Part shown: positions 61,228 to 64,000 of the stretch, piece by piece
Layout: every line of letters begins with the position of its first letter
Position numbering within the stretch: position 1 is the first letter of the stretch
Notes under the pieces: generated by a model
What the model saw: the letters and a program-made list of their open reading frames with translations, nothing else
The model's database searches: none
Told to the model about the DNA's origin: nothing
NCBI GenBank assembly: GCA_964563505.1
Contig: CAZLXW010000004.1
Coordinates: forward strand, 35,583-99,582
Direction: 5' to 3'
DNA: 64,000 nucleotides
DNA from: UBA1351 sp964563505
Lineage (GTDB): Bacteria; Bacillota; Clostridia; Lachnospirales; Vallitaleaceae
Made by a program: the position numbers and the translations under genes

Positions 61228-62904
61228 ATGATGAAAACGAATAAGAATATTGGAAAGTATCAAAAATACCCTGTATTTAAATATGCGGATCGAACGTGGC
61301 CGGACAAAGAACAAGAAGTCGCACCTATGTTTTGTAGTGTTGACCTTCGAGATGGTAATCAGGCCTTACCAAATCCAATGGGCATTGAAGCTAAGATGAA
61401 GTTTTTTAGAATGCTTGTAGATATGGGATTCAAAGAGATTGAGATTGGATTTCCATCGGCTTCCGATACAGAGTATAATTTCTTACGTCGGTTAATTGAA
61501 GAAAATCGAATTCCTGAAGATGTGAAAGTTCAAGTGCTTGTTCAAGCAAGGGAACACTTGATTGCTAAAACCTTTGAAGCCTTAGAAGGAGCCCACTCTG
61601 CTGTGGTTCATGTCTATAACTCAACATCCACGGCACAACGGGAGATGGTCTTCAAAAAAAGCAAGGAAGAGATAAAAGCCATTGCTGTTGAAGGCGCAAA
61701 ATTATTACAAAAATATGCAGCCAAATATCCGGAGACAGATTTCACTTTTGAGTATTCACCGGAAAGTTTTACCGGAACAGAGATGGACTATGCATTAGAG
61801 GTGGTTCAAGCCGTTATTGATACCTGGGAACCAACACCCGACCATAAGGCGATTATTAATCTTCCGGCTACAGTAGAGATGACAACACCCAATGTGTTTG
61901 CAGATGAGGTTGAGTGGTTCTGTAACAAGCTTAATAACCGTGAATCGGTATTAATTAGCTTACATACCCATAATGATCGAGGAACAGGCGTGGCAGCTAC
62001 TGAGCTTGGTATTTTGGCAGGTGCTGATCGTGTGGAAGGGACACTTTTTGGCAATGGTGAGCGTACAGGGAATTTAGATATATTAACTATGGCAATGAAC
62101 TTGTACTCTCAAGGGATCGAACCGGGATTACATATGGAAGACATCAATCGGGTCATTGAGACATATGAGACATGTACAGGCATGACCGTGCATGACCGCC
62201 ATCCTTATGCAGGTAAGTTAGTTTACACCGCTTTTTCCGGGTCCCATCAAGACGCGATTCGAAAAGGACTTCAAGCCTATAAAGAACGTGAAGAAAAAGT
62301 ATGGGATGTTCCTTATCTTCCCATTGATCCGGCAGATATCGGGCGTATGTATGAACCAATTATTCGTATCAATAGTCAATCCGGTAAAGGTGGCGTTGCC
62401 TATATTCTTGAGTCGGACTATGGATACCAATGTCCTAAAGCTATGCATCCGGAGATTAGCTTTCATGTTCAAAAAGAAGCGGATCGCTTAAGTCGGGAAT
62501 TGACGAATCAGGAAATATTTGATATTTTTAATAGGACATTTATTAATGTGGTTGAACCCAATGAGTTAGTGCATTTTTCATACGCTTATGATGATCAAGA
62601 AAATGGCCATATGTCTGTCAAGGCATCGGTGAAAATCAACGGTGTTAATAAACAAGTTGCCGGAGAAGGAAATGGACCGGTATCTGCATTCTTTAATGCT
62701 ATCGCGCCCATGTTAGAAGGGACATATGAGTTAGTCAATTATAATGAGCATGCATTATCAGAGACTGCGACGGCAGAAGCCGCAGCATACATTCAGTTGA
62801 AGAATCAAGACGGTGTACTACATTATGGTGTCGGTAAAGACTCTAACATCGATAATGCATCGATTCGTGCTATTATGAGTGCGCTTAATGGCTTTGACCA
62901 CTAG
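61228..62904 (+). CDS. leuA: 2-isopropylmalate synthase (long form)
   Basis: A 558-residue enzyme: CSVDLRDGNQALPNPMG with the metal-binding Asp, LHTHNDRGTGVAATELG and FGNGERTGNLDI, then a C-terminal regulatory domain (about 430-558) for leucine feedback. It makes 2-isopropylmalate from acetyl-CoA and 2-ketoisovalerate. The N-terminal NIGKYQKYPVFKYADRTWPDK marks the long LeuA2 type. The start at 61228 follows TTAGGAGGAATAAG; an earlier ATG lies inside the terminator. leuB, leuC and leuD are not in the window. Confidence 0.95.
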   Translation: MMKTNKNIGKYQKYPVFKYADRTWPDKEQEVAPMFCSVDLRDGNQALPNPMGIEAKMKFFRMLVDMGFKEIEIGFPSASDTEYNFLRRLIEENRIPEDVKVQVLVQAREHLIAKTFEALEGAHSAVVHVYNSTSTAQREMVFKKSKEEIKAIAVEGAKLLQKYAAKYPETDFTFEYSPESFTGTEMDYALEVVQAVIDTWEPTPDHKAIINLPATVEMTTPNVFADEVEWFCNKLNNRESVLISLHTHNDRGTGVAATELGILAGADRVEGTLFGNGERTGNLDILTMAMNLYSQGIEPGLHMEDINRVIETYETCTGMTVHDRHPYAGKLVYTAFSGSHQDAIRKGLQAYKEREEKVWDVPYLPIDPADIGRMYEPIIRINSQSGKGGVAYILESDYGYQCPKAMHPEISFHVQKEADRLSRELTNQEIFDIFNRTFINVVEPNELVHFSYAYDDQENGHMSVKASVKINGVNKQVAGEGNGPVSAFFNAIAPMLEGTYELVNYNEHALSETATAEAAAYIQLKNQDGVLHYGVGKDSNIDNASIRAIMSALNGFDH

Positions 62905-62930
62905 AATTTATACATGAAGAAAGGTTGCCA

Positions 62931-63860
62931 ATGGATATTCAATATGTCTTATTAAAACTAGCCCAATTATTTATCCTATTATTTGCTGGATACATACTTG
63001 TCGCACTTAAAGGAATTAAAAAAGAAGCTGCAAAACATATTTCAAATCTAATTTTTACCTTTACACTGCCTGCCATGTTAATCTCAAGCATGGTCAATAC
63101 ATCTGCGATTTCACAAGAAGATATTTGGCAAGTCATGTTGATTGCCCTTGTACAGTACGGATTTTTAATTGTTGCAGCATATGTATTGACAAAGTTTTTA
63201 CGTGTACCATACGAAGACGTCGGCCTCTACCGCTTTATTATATTATTTGGAAATGTTGCCTTTGTAGGTTATCCGGTTATAAGTGCAGTACTCGGAAATG
63301 ATGCATTGTTCTATGCTGCAATTTTGAACTTACCCTTTAATATTTTAGTATTTACATTAGGTATTTCATTCATAACTCATGGCACGGACCAGCATCAAAA
63401 ACTTGAACTTAAAGTGTTTCTTAACCCAGGCTTAATTGCTACCGTCCTTGGACTCATCTTGTTTTTTGCTTCGATTGAGCTTCCGGCATTTGTAAATGAA
63501 CTTCTGTCGGAAATCGGGGATATGACAACACCCTTATCACTCCTTGTCATCGGCGCATCCCTATATGGTGTAAATATACGATCGGTATTTGGAAAACGTC
63601 GTATCTTTGTTTTTAGTTTTATAAAACTCATCCTCGTACCTACCCTGTTGGCGGTTATATTATGGCTGGTTGGGGTAGATGTCATGATTGCTTCAGTGGT
63701 TATTATTCTAAGCGGAATGCCGGTTGCGGCAAATGCTGTTATTCTCTGTCAAGAATATGATACCCATGTGATGGAAGCTTCGGAAGCTGTATTTATATCA
63801 ACATTATTATTGGGAATATCACTTCCTTATATGATTTTTTTGATTCGTTTTTTATTCTAA
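62931..63860 (+). CDS. AEC-family (auxin efflux carrier-like) transporter
   Basis: A 309-residue protein with ten TM segments (FILLFAGYILVALKGI, YRFIILFGNVAFVGYPVISAV, VIILSGMPVAANAVILCQEY). The AEC family moves small carboxylates such as malate or malonate; the substrate here is unknown. The ATG at 62931 follows GAAAGG; a TTG two codons earlier is a weaker start. It is 26 bases after leuA and could share its T-box-controlled transcript, since no terminator separates them. Confidence 0.88.
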   Translation: MDIQYVLLKLAQLFILLFAGYILVALKGIKKEAAKHISNLIFTFTLPAMLISSMVNTSAISQEDIWQVMLIALVQYGFLIVAAYVLTKFLRVPYEDVGLYRFIILFGNVAFVGYPVISAVLGNDALFYAAILNLPFNILVFTLGISFITHGTDQHQKLELKVFLNPGLIATVLGLILFFASIELPAFVNELLSEIGDMTTPLSLLVIGASLYGVNIRSVFGKRRIFVFSFIKLILVPTLLAVILWLVGVDVMIASVVIILSGMPVAANAVILCQEYDTHVMEASEAVFISTLLLGISLPYMIFLIRFLF

Positions 63861-63901
63861 GGAACAAAACCGAACATTTTGTTAAGAATGATGAAAAATG
63901 T

Positions 63902-63930
63902 TTGACTTTTGAATACGCCTAGGATATAGT
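63902..63930 (+). promoter_or_regulatory. Predicted promoter reading off the right edge
   Basis: TTGACT (63902-63907), 17 bases, TATAGT (63925-63930). The transcript begins near 63937 and shows a hairpin CTCTC (63953-63957) with GAGAG (63965-63969) before the window ends. Confidence 0.7.
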
Positions 63931-64000
63931 AGATTATAAATGTTTTAATAGTCTCTCGGAATTAGAGAGTCCGAAACAATGAACTTTAAAAACTTAATAG

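Noticed and set aside
1..64000. tRNA, rRNA, CRISPR, prophage or insertion sequence
   Set aside because: No tRNA-like cloverleaf, repeat-spacer array, integrase, transposase or terminal inverted repeat was recognised on either strand.

Overview
The window is AT-rich bacterial chromosome with tight operons, strong AGGAGG-type ribosome binding sites, sigma-A-like promoters (TTGACA-17-TATAAT), a CIRCE element and a tRNA-responsive T-box leader. Together with the gene families present (GroESL under CIRCE, PhoPR, CitT-like and OmpR-like two-component systems, DUF6062, DUF6106 and YwbE proteins, no outer-membrane genes) this points to a low-GC, probably anaerobic Firmicute of the class Clostridia, most likely a Lachnospirales relative. 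The species is not identifiable from the sequence alone. I saw no tRNA, rRNA, CRISPR array, insertion sequence, phage or plasmid genes; this is ordinary core and semi-core chromosome.

Layout, left to right. 1-6.3 kb: the end of a fused peptide-type ABC ATPase, a secreted coiled-coil protein with FtsE and FtsX (cell-wall hydrolase control), an Old Yellow Enzyme-type flavoprotein and chorismate synthase. 6.4-14.6 kb: a small MpsC/DUF2294-like protein, then a promoter, a structured leader ending in a terminator, and a full chemotaxis operon (PAS plus degenerate-GGDEF protein, CheY, CheA, CheW, MCP, CheR, CheB). 14.6-17.8 kb: single housekeeping genes, including a divergent TruA paralogue, YwbE, an ArsC/Spx-fold protein, MYG1 and a Gfo/Idh/MocA oxidoreductase. 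18-28 kb: a complete oligopeptide importer (oppABCDF) followed by a membrane-anchored oligopeptide-binding-like protein, a small anchored protein, a multi-pass histidine kinase and a CitT-like response regulator, which I read as a possible extracellular peptide-sensing unit. 28.1-33.4 kb: a second signalling operon (secreted protein, BcrAB-like ABC exporter, HAMP kinase, OmpR-type regulator, two membrane or small proteins) preceded by tandem TTTAGA repeats.

33.5-44.5 kb: canonical truA, then a LacI-type repressor divergent from a sucrose or fructo-oligosaccharide operon (solute-binding lipoprotein, two permeases, GH32 hydrolase, flavodiiron protein, fructokinase) with matching palindromic operators, then a second MCP and a small conserved gene. 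44.6-55 kb: glutaminyl-tRNA synthetase, a DUF2225 protein, a DUF6062 protein, 8-oxoguanine glycosylase, groES-groEL, a DUF6106 protein, an HD-GYP phosphodiesterase, guaB and deoD. 55-59.1 kb: pstB-phoU-phoP-phoR with a candidate Pho box. 59.1-64 kb: DAHP synthase with a DUF554 membrane protein, a leucine T-box controlling 2-isopropylmalate synthase, an AEC-family transporter, and a promoter with a leader hairpin running off the right edge.

The items most worth a second look are the anchored-binding-protein/kinase unit at 23.8-28.1 kb, the unidentified terminator-antiterminator leader in front of the chemotaxis operon, the degenerate GGDEF protein that heads that operon, the TTTAGA repeat operator, and the FtsEX locus whose partner lacks a visible hydrolase domain. 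Functions are assigned from motifs and general family knowledge; no database search was possible.
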